NCBI GenBank assembly: GCA_038503065.1
Contig: JBCAMK010000014.1
Location: 434,001-498,000, forward strand
From: Paragyromitra xinjiangensis
Taxonomy: Eukaryota > Ascomycota > Pezizomycetes > Pezizales > Discinaceae
Direction of reading: 5' to 3'
DNA length: 64,000 nucleotides
Shown here: piece by piece, positions 12,538 to 22,622 of the stretch
How positions within the stretch are numbered: position 1 is the stretch's first letter
How the letters are laid out: each line of letters begins with the position of its first letter
Translations under genes and position numbers: made by a program
Notes under the pieces: generated by a model
Database searches by the model: none
Told to the model about the DNA's origin: nothing
Seen by the model: the letters and a program-made list of their open reading frames with translations, nothing else

Positions 12538-13691
12538 TCACTTCCATATAATCTCCACAATATCCACACCTGGCAAACTTGTAAACCCAAGTCGGGTGCA
12601 TAGGGTGTGCACGGCATAACCTAGCCTCGAGAGACCATGATAACCGGTGACACCATCACCCACAAAAATAGTTATTTGATCGCCACTATTGATCCCACGT
12701 GTATTTTTGAGGTTTTTGAGATACTGTAGTAGGTAGATATCTACTTCTTTAATGGATAGTCCTTGGAGATCTACCGCATCCCATCTTCGGCCGCGGTTGT
12801 TGAGATGGAATATTAGAGACGCCGCGGAGGCGTCATACAGCCTTTGGTCCTTGTGCTCTGACCGAGCTTCTAAAATGAGTTAATATATCGTTCATTACTT
12901 GAGTGAGGATAAAGCTTACTCTCACGCAACCAACCATATTCCCGCATTGCCACAGCCCTTCCTTCCCCCTGAAAAGGCTTGTGCGGATCTACTTCTATGC
13001 TCTGGACAATCAGAATTCTAACCACTTCTCCCCCACTTCCTCTTTCCACACAGGCTTCTTCCAAGATATCAGAATTTGTTCTGAAAATTTCCAAGCAAGA
13101 CATGGGAAAAAATTTGGCTTTGTTCTCGTTGTCTTCTGGAGCAGAAACCGACTGTAAGTTCCCACTGGCTTCCCCCACATCAGATCCATTCAGCCAATTT
13201 CTCGCATTAGCCACATTCTTCATCTTGTTCACTCTACCACGCGATAACCGGGTTACGGATTTCCTAGGGCTCTGAAAATTTTTTTTTTGCTTTCCGACTC
13301 CAGTGGCGGCGTGGTGAAGCGAGGGGGTGTTTTTCCTGCTCTCATCCCCGCAAGTGTCACTGGATATGCGTGCGGAGCAAGAATTAAAACTATCTTCCTT
13401 ATGGGCCCTCAAATCTTTACTCTCAGCCTGCAAAGCATTATTAATGTAAAACGATCTGGGAGTAACCTCGGATGACAGTATGCCACTTGAGGCTATCTTT
13501 GTTGCAGGAAATATAGAGCCTGGAACGGCCACTTGGTTTGTTAAACTCTCATAAGGCTCGGGTACGAGGATCTGTTCTAGACCTAGAATTTTTCCCTGGT
13601 TCCTGAGATCCATGTCCAGACTGCTAGTCTCGAGTGAAAAAATGAATGAAGAGTCATTATTCTGACTAAAGGCGTCCATTGGTTTGGTCAT
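12538..13691 (-). CDS. Smr domain protein with altered motifs
   Basis: Two exons, 12920-13691 and 12538-12869, with a 50-bp GT-AG intron (phase 1; the junction codon becomes Lys258), 367 residues. The N-terminal 240 residues are Ser/Asn-rich with no domain. The junction restores a DUF1771-like helix (YGWLREKARSEHKDQ, then DASAASLIFHLNN), followed by an Smr fold: VDLQGLSIKEVDIYLLQYL (about 290-308) and IFVGDGVTGYHGLSRL (325-340). Smr domains bind or nick nucleic acid. Here the usual DLHGL is DLQGL and the usual G-x-G-x-H-S turn is GDGVTGYHG, so nuclease activity is doubtful. The start is uncertain: an upstream exon is possible because a TAG precedes the first ATG closely. Confidence 0.82.
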
Positions 13692-15205
13692 AAACTATCT
13701 GTCAACGTGGAGGAAAGCGGACTTTTCAGCCAGTCAGGAGAGGAGTACGTGATAGTACCAAAAGGAATACCCAGGGTAGAGATACAGGATGGAAGAGGAT
13801 TGGAAAGTGCTTTGCTGATGGATGAGGAGATGAATGTTGAAGAGGGAGAGGGCATGGTTTATTTCCAGATTTAGCTAAGAATGACCGGTTAGCGCAGTTT
13901 ACTGCATGTATCTACCTCAGATCACTCGTGACCCCACTTCAGCTCACATGAATGTGAATTGATTTAGAATATCCCACATCATGCTGGTGGTTCTCATGGA
14001 TCGAACTAGCCATTACAAGTACTAGCATAGATTCGAGATGAACAGGTGCTCATGCATCTAGATATTAATTAATGGCTATTGATAATTTCCAACAGCGCTT
14101 TCGAAACGTTAACATGGCTCGTAAGCCCTCGATAAAACCCATCGGGTGGCTAGGGAGGAAATTGATGCATAGAGTTAAACACATACGTTACTACATGTAT
14201 ACAAGCTCTTGTTAAAAATGATGCGGCGTCTCTAAAAATGTCTCCACGAACGGTATAAATTGAATATCGTCGCTGTAAGTGCTTCACTAATACCCTAAGG
14301 TCCTTAACATGGGCGTTTTCTCCGGGGCTGAGATGAACTTGAATGGAAACTTCAACAAGTGAGTGTGAGCACCTGGCTTGGAGTAGTCATTATTTTTTAC
14401 ATCCGTAATAAGAAAGAGGGTATATGTCCTGTAGCATGCTATATAGCTAGCTGATCCTGGTAGAAGTGGTTGAACACATGCATGTCCATCTTTTTAGTTC
14501 TCTGCTGTTCATGCACTGCACAAACCCTATAAATACAAAATGTTGGGATCGATGACTAAGCCCCCGACTGGGAGACTCACAGGCTCTAATTCTCCTAACT
14601 CTATTTCCATGTACTTTACGCCGTGCTCCGTTGGCTGTTAGGAGTACTCCAATGAAAATTTTCTATAAAATCGAGTGATATCATGTGATTCGAAGCCGGG
14701 AGATAGCTAGGATGAATGACCCCGGAGTAGGGGTTTTGGAGCCTAGCAACTATAGACTCAAATTGCTCTCCATTCACAGTCCCGTGTTGGTAGCAGGGTT
14801 AGATTATCACTGGGCCCCCACTCTGCATGCAACCTCCCGTCTGGGAAATTTGGTTACTATTAACTATTTGGAAATGCAGTAAGATCACAAACCAGGCATT
14901 ATATAGTATTTTGATCCATGACGCCAGAAGATAGTTATCTATAGTATAACTTTTCGGTGATAGGGGCAGGATAGTCTCTCTCGCTTTTTCACCACAGAAA
15001 TTGACGAGAACCGGAATGACGGTCAGACGTATAAACAGTGTGGCTGGGAGGTCTCGCTGGGGATGTACTTGTATGAGTGAGCCACACCGCCACTTATTTC
15101 AACCTCTTAGCACCATTCTGGTTCTTGTCGGTTTCTACTAGGCTCGTTCCTATCCCCTACTGCCTATGGCTGCTACGGTGCGTAGCAAGTTGCGACCTTC
15201 GGTAA

Positions 15206-15225
15206 TGGGGCTGGGCACGAGACTA
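15206..15225 (+). repeat. Dispersed repeat, copy 1
   Basis: TGGGGCTGGGCACGAGACTA, identical to 30228-30247. The flanks are also similar (TCGGTA just before; a TTTC.A...TA pattern after), so both look like remnants of a longer interspersed element. Confidence 0.65.
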
Positions 15226-16687
15226 AATTTCTACGGTATTTAGGAAAGGCCGTCTTGCAAGGCGGGTAGGGCAACTACATTAGAAGATGGAACCATTCTA
15301 ATCCTAAGGGTTAGGTGAGAGATCACCCAGTGTATGCTGTATGATAGAGGCGTCAGGAGTTCTGAGACACCGAGGCTAACTCCTAAATATGATTTCCATG
15401 AGACTTCACTCATCACCAACCTTCCGAAGTCTACACGGTAATAACAAGCCGTCCGTGGCCCCGTGGGTACTATAGCGATACGCGGCCGCTGCTTAAGCTT
15501 GTCACAGTTTTATAACATCGAAAACTGCTAGGATCTATAATAAAGATCGACCGAATCAGGAATAGCCTAGGGGATGTTACCGGGCCCGTGCTGTGCTTCA
15601 CGATCGCTGCCACGTTTACTGGGTGAAAAACCCTGGTTTGCGGCTCGTTTGGATGTTCTGGTAAAATTCGGAAAGATTAAGTTCTAAGGAACTTAGGAAC
15701 TTGCCGTCCACGGAGATGGGATGTGGCGGGTGGTTAACTCGTAGCGTGAGATCTGGATCGGAGCGTTTCTGGTCGTTTCACCTGATGGACTCCTTCGCGT
15801 AGCAATGTCCCGAGGTATTTTCTCCTAGTGCAGTGCCATGGCCTCCTTGCCGTCATGTTATGCAGGTTTCTAAAGACTCTATTTGAACACCGTGGTGCAG
15901 GCTGACAGGACCACATGTAGTGTTTCAGGTGGCTCCCAGGGATGTTGTGGTCTGTGAACAATGGGAACTTCCAGAAGATGCTGTGCCCGTATTGACCCTT
16001 GTGGCAGTTCAGTCGGATGGCATATCTTCCACTTTTGAGGTGAGAAAAGAGATGCAACTTTAGGCACAGTAGCTGCTTTATTGTGTTCCGCTGTTTGGTA
16101 TCTTGAGCTACCTAGTCTTTCACAAACTTTGGGGGGTTCATTCGCACGAAATAAACACGTGGGTTTCCCATCCGAAGCCCCTTGGCCAAGCCTACGGTAT
16201 TGGGCTAACCGACATTCGACCTTCGTTTAAATTGTGGTCTTCGCCTTAAATTAGCGGACTTTCAAGGCGTTGTGAGTTTTTCCGGTTCGGATGGGGCCGA
16301 TATAGATAAGAGAGCGAACCGAAACCAGGAATAGCGAGGAAGGTTAGTAGGGGGATTTAAACGACCCTTAATAGCCTTCCATATATCTGATACATGGTTA
16401 GACGCTTTGCCAATAGTAGTGCGTGCTGTACGTTCTTTGCTATCGCCTACTAGTTACTATAGTTCACTGCTGAGCGTTGGTATTGACAGGGCAGGCACTG
16501 CTGTCCCGCGTAGGACCAACCTACATTACAGAATCCAGTTGTACTTGGGCCCCCGCGATTTATGACCGATGGACTAAACAACCATGAGCCATGTCAAACC
16601 ACTATGTATCGACAGACGTTGTAATTGGCACTTCGGCTCGGATAATTTTTATCCATTAAGCTTGACTAGAACTTCGGGCGGTAGCTG

Positions 16688-16695
16688 TATATAAG
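16688..16695 (+). promoter_or_regulatory. TATA box of the AA9 gene
   Basis: TATATAAG lies 263 bases before the AA9 start codon. It is followed by a long C/T-rich stretch (16715-16900), typical of strongly expressed, inducible fungal secreted-enzyme genes. The transcription start is not determined. Confidence 0.55.
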
Positions 16696-16950
16696 GTAGA
16701 GATATTGCCCACATTTTCTCCTCCTCACCACACTTGTGTTCCACATTCTCTAGACATCCACTGTTCATTCCTGCCTGAGGCTCGCTCTCTTTCGTTGTTT
16801 TCTTTCAGCAACTCACTCTTTTTGTTGCCGATTTCAATTCATCTTGGGTACTGGTATCCTACAGCGTCTTCTACTCTTTAACAAACTTGCTTTCTCTCTT
16901 TACAAACGATATCACAAGCCTTCTTTTACAGAACTCTATCAATCTTCAAA

Positions 16951-18128
16951 ATGGTCAAATTCGCTGCTCTCCTCCCGATTGTTGCCGGTCTTCTCGGTGC
17001 TGCTGAGGCCCACACTCGTGTTTGGAGTGTTTGGGTCAACGACGTTGATCAGGGTGATGGCCGTTCCACCTATATTCGTAGCCCTCCTAACAACAACCCC
17101 GTCAAGGTTAGTACTGATATAATGCTCGTTGAGGTTTATAAGTCTTTAATAGTCGCTAATAATCGATTCAGGATGTATCGAGCACTGACATCATTTGTAA
17201 TGTTGCCAACACTGCTGCTCCATCTAGCGTCAGTGTCGCACCTGGAGACAAAGTCACTTTCGAATGGTACCATGACACCCGCAACGACGACATTATCGCT
17301 GCTTCCCATTTGGGTCCTATCACAGTCTATATTGCCCCAGCTTCCTCTAATGGTGCTGGTGCCGTGTGGACTAAGCTTGCTGAGAGTGGCCTTAATTCCG
17401 GTGTCTGGGCCGTTACAACCCTTATTGCTAACGGCGGCAAGCACAGTCTCACTCTTCCTTCCAATCTTGCTGCTGGCGACTACCTTTTAAGGGCTGAGAT
17501 CGTTGCTCTGCACGAGGCTGATACGGACTACACTGTTAACTCTGCTCGTGGTGCTCAATTTTATCCTTCTTGCTCACAATTCACTGTCACTGGTAGTGGC
17601 ACCGCCTCTCCCCCAGGTGGCTTTAACTTTATTGGTGGATACTCCCCTGAGGACCCTGGTATCCTGTTCAACATCTACGGATCTTACACTAGCTACTTGA
17701 TTCCTGGCCCCGCTGTCTGGGATGGGGCTAGCACCGGTAGCTCTTCCACTTCTGCTACCAGCATCAAGGCTGCTACTACCTCTGCTGCACCCACCACCTC
17801 TGCTGTTGTTGTTGCTCCCCCTACTACCCTTGTCACCGTCTCTACTACCTCGGCCGTCACCTCAGTCGTCAAGCCTACTACCACCGCCGTCGTTGTTGTC
17901 CCAACCACCACTCGGGTCGCCATCAGCACTAAGGTTGCTACCACCGCTGTTGTGACCAAGCCCACTAGCACTGCTATCGCTCGACCGGCTACCACTTCAG
18001 CTACTTCTGTTGGTGGCTCTGTCGCTAAATATTACCAGTGCGGTGGAAAGTTGTGGAACGGTGCTACTACTTGCGTGTCTGGCTGCAGTTGTGTCCGGCA
18101 AAACGAGTACTATTTCCAGTGCTTGTAA
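16951..18128 (+). CDS. AA9 lytic polysaccharide monooxygenase with CBM1
   Basis: Two exons, 16951-17106 and 17172-18128, with a 65-bp phase-0 intron, 370 residues. A signal peptide ([20 protein letters not shown]) ends just before His21, so the mature protein starts HTRVWSVW. This His supplies the amino-terminal copper brace. The second copper His98 is in [11 protein letters not shown] and the axial Tyr183 in AQFYPSC. After the catalytic domain (to about 250) comes a Ser/Thr/Val linker, then a CBM1 cellulose-binding module (about 339-370: [11 protein letters not shown], two disulfides' worth of Cys). The family cleaves cellulose or hemicellulose oxidatively using copper and O2/H2O2. Secreted, plant-litter degradation is inferred from the family. 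Confidence 0.96.
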
Positions 18129-18990
18129 TCTGAAGACTTCTTGATTTCTTTATGTTCTTTAAGTTAGTGTATAAATGACATTAGAGAAGACGGGTGCTCT
18201 CTTTGAGTTCCTTTTTTTGGTTCGAACGGTAGATTATTTGGGCGTCTGGCTGGACATGTCGCTGCTGTCATAATTTCTTTCTTCTGTCTATTCTTGTGTG
18301 GTAAAAGAGATAGGGGTGGCTAATATATAGTATGAGAGGCGGAATGCTTAAGCCATTCTCTTAATCTTTATATTAGTTCTCCTGCTTGCTCATGATATTC
18401 TGTGGAGTTTGCCCAGCCTTTTGCGACTGGTTGCCTTCTTCGGCTCCATGGAATCTGATAAGATCAGATTACGAACCATGGTCATCTTCAATTATCACTC
18501 GCTACCTAGCTCATATAGTCATATTTTGTCACTCACCCATTGATCTCATTCTTCATCTCGTTGATTGGCATTTGTTGCCCAGTTTTTTGTTCTGGGGGAG
18601 GGAAGGAAATCATTTTTTGCTCCCCCTTAGATGCTGCTACTTTTGATCTAACTCGGGTAAACCCGCATTATCAATCCAGCTCTCCAAGTATGTACATTCC
18701 AACTCGCGAAGTCAGCTTAGTCTCTTACAAATGGTTCATCCGAATCAATCCTCGGATTTAACCATATGTAAATACGATTATTTCCTTAATAGGAATGTGT
18801 TTTCTTGGCAGCATGCTAAAGTCCGTGGAGCTTATAAATCCAATGCTGCTTGCCCCGCTGTTGGACTGGTATGACGTACGATCGTTTGTACTACGCTTTG
18901 TTCAATTGGTATAAGTATTTATTCGACCTCAACTACCTCTCGCCATCATCAATTAATACCCAGAACCCAATCCCGTATACAGCAACCAAA
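18129..18990. other. Intergenic, promoter of the Hsp31-like gene
   Basis: 3' flank of the AA9 gene and 5' flank of the next plus-strand gene. A TATA-like TTATAAAT lies at 18832-18839, about 150 bases before that start codon. The open frame at 18386-18646 has no domain. Confidence 0.5.
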
Positions 18991-19838
18991 ATGACTACTT
19001 CATCAAGACCTAAGGTTCTTTTCGTCCTCACCTCTCACAAGGAGCTCGGTAACACTGGGAGGCCCACTGGATGGTACTTGGTGAGTTTCCTAGCTTCGCT
19101 TTTTTGCTCCGTGGTCTATCTAAACTAATGTTGGGATGAAAAATTGCTAGCCTGAGTTTGCGCACCCGTATGAGATCCTGAAGCCGTACACTTCAATTAC
19201 CGTGGCTTCCCCGTTGGGAGGAGAGGCTCCATTGGATCCGTCGTCAGTTGAGGCGTTCAAGGAAGACAAGGTCTCGCAAGAATTCTTGAAGACCGAAGAG
19301 AAGGTGTACAAGGACACGCAAGTGCTATCTGCGTTTATCGGGCATGCTTCCGAATTCGACGCCATCTTCTTCGTTGGTGGTCATGGACGTGAGTTCAACG
19401 GAAATGAGGGCGGAAAAGAAAATAGAGAACAGTCACTGATAGGCACTCGCTGTTATAGCAATGTTTGATCTCGCCGATGACCCAATCTCTAAAGCACTTA
19501 CCGCTGAATTCCACGACGCCGGCAAGATCGTCGCAGCTGTCTGCCATGGCCCCGCAGCTCTCCTCAATGTCAAGTTAGCGAATGGGGAATACCTGCTCAA
19601 AGACCAACCAGTGACTGGTTTCTCCAATAACGAAGAAGACTCAGTTGGTCTATCAAGTGCTATGCCATTCATGCTTGAGACGGAGCTGTCGCAAAGATCT
19701 GGAGGACATTATGAGAAAGCTGCAGAGCCATGGGGCGAGAAAGTCGCGATTGGGCATGGAGGAAGGTTGATTACTGGCCAAAATCCAGCGAGTGCGGGTC
19801 CGTTGGGCGAGGCCATCAAAAAGGCCTTGAAGTTGTAA
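18991..19838 (+). CDS. DJ-1/PfpI family, Hsp31-like protein
   Basis: Three exons, 18991-19080, 19151-19388 and 19459-19838; both introns 70 bp; 235 residues. The family hallmarks are present: the nucleophile elbow AAVCHGPAAL (catalytic Cys followed by His), an upstream acidic residue in LPEFAHPYEIL, and VGGHGPMFDL, whose Pro codon is created by the second splice. Hsp31-type proteins are glutathione-independent glyoxalases (methylglyoxal to lactate) or chaperone-like proteins in stationary-phase stress. The length matches the class. The cytosolic location is inferred from the absence of a signal peptide. Confidence 0.93.
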
Positions 19839-20546
19839 ACTTGTCTTTGCAGTAAATTGCTGGTAATTTGAGTTCTGTCTAAAATAGTATCTATGTGGAG
19901 CTAAAGAATTTATGGGTTAAACTCGAGTCATCTTTACCTCATGTTCCTCGTTATCTGTTCGTATCCCCCTTCCTTCGGGGTTTACCTCCCTAGAAGTGCT
20001 TTAGAGTCAAGCTTTAAACTGCTTTGGTATCCCCAGTCTGCATGCCCTAGAAACCTCTCGTTTTCCAAAACCCCTTTCCCTAGATACTTGTTCTCTTGTC
20101 GTGCTGCGGAGAAGCTGGTGGTGGACAAAGAAGATATTCTGAAGCGGTCAAAGTAAGTATCATTTCCACTGTGACAAAGGGCTTTCATATTCACGAAACC
20201 CCTTCTGCTTTTTGTTTTAGGATAGCTGGTTACTTATGACTCTTTCTAAGCTACGTACACTGATCTCTCGCGGCCCTGGGGAAGTTTGGGTTAGATACGT
20301 CATTTTGGAAGGAACTAACAATCCGAACTGAACAACCAAAAGGGGCGTGAAAAAGAGGCTCAGGGGATGCACCGCGAAAGGACGACAGAACAAGAAAGAT
20401 TATTCCGTTGCGAATTAGGCTTTCTCCCATCATCTGTATTTTCCAAACATCTAATCATCCCCCTCCCCACAAGTTCTAACGACGCCTGATAAATTATAGA
20501 GAACACTCCCCAAAACAGGAGTCTCATCGATACCATTCTATTTACG
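19839..20546. other. Intergenic region
   Basis: Between two plus-strand genes. Open frames at 19941-20156 and 19982-20194 are short and featureless. No repeat recognised. Confidence 0.55.
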
Positions 20547-21821
20547 ATGTGTTTCTATCGCCAGTTTGGCTTTTCCTGCGAGCACAGCATCCAGTGGGAA
20601 TTCCTGGAATTTTGTAGAGACGCCAAACGAATTAAACATCCAGACTGCTGTCAGATCCATCTCCCAGTTGGCGAACCTAATTTCAAACACGGCTTCATCT
20701 GCACATTTTGCTCGGCAGGCCTTATGGTTACTCAGAGGAACGATGGACAGGAATCTCCAACCGGCAGCGGTGGATCTCATTACCCACCCATTGACCCACA
20801 GCTCGCTAGCTCTGTTGATGGGAAACCATACGTTCATATGCGTCAGGATGGAGACAGTGGTTGGGATGGAGGAGGGAGAGGAGCGATGGCAAGTGCTCAA
20901 AGTTATGGAAGTATGGAAGTAGTGTATGATAGTGGTGGTTTCGCCCGTGATCATGTAATGGGTGGGCCAAGAGGAGGTCATCCAGCAGCAAACGACCACC
21001 CACATTCACAACAGGCCCAAACACGCCCAATTAGAAGATCTCTACATCCGTCCCTTCGCCCGCAAGACAGGTCACAAAAACCCCCGATGTCTCACCAATA
21101 TCCCCCGCATCCATCCTACAATTATTTGTCTCCCCTACAACACTCCAACACTGCGACTTATGAGGCTGCACACCAAGACGTACAGCAAGGGCCTTCAAAA
21201 CGCCGTCGTATCAGCTCCCCGGCCATGCAGTTCCAAACGGATGAGCTTTCTACTAACTTGCGCCGCCGAGAAACCTACATGAACCTTCCAGGACCTCGGC
21301 CTGAATCTAGTACCCCTAGTAGATGCCATGATCAACCTCCGGCTCGTAATAGCTCTCCTAACAGTTATCCTGCTACTACTACTACTACTACTAACTGCTA
21401 CAAGCAACTTTCCGATTACGACCTTCCCTACTTCAACTACTCAAAGGCATATCTCGCTGCGGACAAACTCGCGCGTGAAAATAGAGAGTTCCAGCACGTT
21501 GCTATTTTAGACACCCTTGCTAGAGTTCGCGGTTCTGATCCTCCAGCTCTCAACTTCGATACGAGCAAAGCATTGTATGAGAGGACACTTGCCCAAGACG
21601 CTCGAACATACCAGTCCGAGATGCTAAGAGACCAAGCACGCTCTAGAGATTTGCTGAATGGTCTAAGGAACGAGAAGGTTTTGGGGGATGTACAGTTCTG
21701 GACGAGAGCTGCGGGCAAATTTCGGGAGATTGAAGGGATGCCGGGATTTCTCGGAGGAGGGAGGGAAAAGATGGGAAAATCGAACAAAAGCTCCGTCTCT
21801 TGGGATGAATATAGGGCCTAG
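20547..21821 (+). CDS. Cys/His-rich N-terminus protein of unknown function
   Basis: Single exon, 424 residues. The first 55 residues form a compact Cys/His-rich unit: Cys at 2, 11, 23, 34, 35, 52 and 55 and His at 13, 31, 38 and 48 (MCFYRQFGFSCEHS to FICTFC). This suggests a small zinc-binding module. I do not recognise it as a named family. The middle is disordered, rich in Pro, His, Gln and Ser, with a basic KRRR patch near residue 219 and a Thr run from a CTA microsatellite. The last 130 residues (DLPYFNYSKAYLAADKLARE onward) look helical and folded. The start is chosen because the Cys-rich unit begins at this Met. Confidence 0.72.
   Translation: MCFYRQFGFSCEHSIQWEFLEFCRDAKRIKHPDCCQIHLPVGEPNFKHGFICTFCSAGLMVTQRNDGQESPTGSGGSHYPPIDPQLASSVDGKPYVHMRQDGDSGWDGGGRGAMASAQSYGSMEVVYDSGGFARDHVMGGPRGGHPAANDHPHSQQAQTRPIRRSLHPSLRPQDRSQKPPMSHQYPPHPSYNYLSPLQHSNTATYEAAHQDVQQGPSKRRRISSPAMQFQTDELSTNLRRRETYMNLPGPRPESSTPSRCHDQPPARNSSPNSYPATTTTTTNCYKQLSDYDLPYFNYSKAYLAADKLARENREFQHVAILDTLARVRGSDPPALNFDTSKALYERTLAQDARTYQSEMLRDQARSRDLLNGLRNEKVLGDVQFWTRAAGKFREIEGMPGFLGGGREKMGKSNKSSVSWDEYRA
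21373..21393 (+). repeat. (CTA)7 microsatellite in a coding region
   Basis: Seven perfect CTA units; read in the frame of the host gene they encode a run of Thr. Length variation would change the protein by whole residues without shifting frame. Confidence 0.8.
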
Positions 21822-22622
21822 GTTGGAGAGGAAGGGAAATACGGTAATGCAGGAATGCATAGGAGCGAAAATAGAAGAGCACGTCTCTAGCGGGTTGCGG
21901 AGGCATGGGAATCTCTGGGATTATGATGTCCTTTTTTTGTTAGATAGAGGGGTGCTCTGATGGCACGGTTAATAAAAAGTTTGGTTCTTGGGAAACTATT
22001 CTGAAGCTGGCTCGAAGCAGAGTCATCATCGTATCTCACTCGCAGTTGATAAGGGGGATGTGTTGGAGATGCTTCCTAATACGGGGCGTGGTTTCGGGGT
22101 TGGAAATGACCGAGGCGGGCACCCGAGAGGGCTATTCAGACAGAAGCCCACCTAACAATCAACCAATCAAGCTTTCTATTCCTCCCAACGTGTCTATATT
22201 CCAACAGGATGATGTTTGTGAAATGTTAATTCATTATCATATTCACCGATATAAATAAAGCGAGAGGTAAATGCCAGAAGTCATTAATTTTCTAAGAAAT
22301 TTTGTCGAGCTCTATTATAGGACTGGATATAGTCATAATACTATTACAAAAGCCTTAGCTGTTTTCTCGTCGCGCAAACAAGGATCAACGTTTTGCCCCA
22401 CATCTATCTGAATAGTAGCAAAGCTTCTTTTTGTTTTGATATATCAACTTTAAGAAAGCCCCAAAAGAATACTCATCGTAACAAACTTAAAACTCGCACA
22501 AACCAATCACTATATTTTCCAATAGACCCTCCTCCCAGCGTCTCTCCATGAACCTCGCTAATCAACCTTCTGGGTATCAGCTCCCTCGGCGACACATGTG
22601 CCAGAAGTAGACCGTCCTCCAA
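21822..22622. other. Convergent intergenic region with repeat copy
   Basis: 3' flanks of the Cys/His-rich gene (+) and the CCCH gene (-). It contains a single copy of a dispersed repeat (22031-22208). Otherwise nothing recognised. Confidence 0.6.
22031..22208 (+). repeat. Dispersed repeat, single copy
   Basis: This segment resembles 54006-54207 over its whole length and shares with it an identical 24-bp core (22061-22084 and 54037-54060, containing GGAGATGCTTCCTAATACGG). The later shared blocks are GGAAATGA, CACCCGAGAG-like and TCTATTCCTCCC. No coding capacity or terminal structure identifies the element. Confidence 0.7.

Larger units (their letters stand above)
13692..16950. other. Long divergent intergenic region with repeat fragment
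   Basis: About 3.3 kb between the Smr gene (-) and the AA9 gene (+). It holds one copy of a dispersed 20-bp repeat (15206-15225) and one TACATGTA palindrome near 14195. An open frame on the minus strand at 15734-16057 has no recognisable domain. The last 270 bases are the AA9 core promoter and pyrimidine-rich leader. Confidence 0.55.

Noticed and set aside
15734..16067. Overlapping minus-strand open frames possibly of transposon origin
   Set aside because: No reverse transcriptase, integrase or transposase motif; two overlapping frames are equally open.
16951..17490. Unspliced 179-residue reading of the AA9 start
   Set aside because: It runs through a clear 65-bp intron; splicing restores the AA9 sequence including the second copper His.
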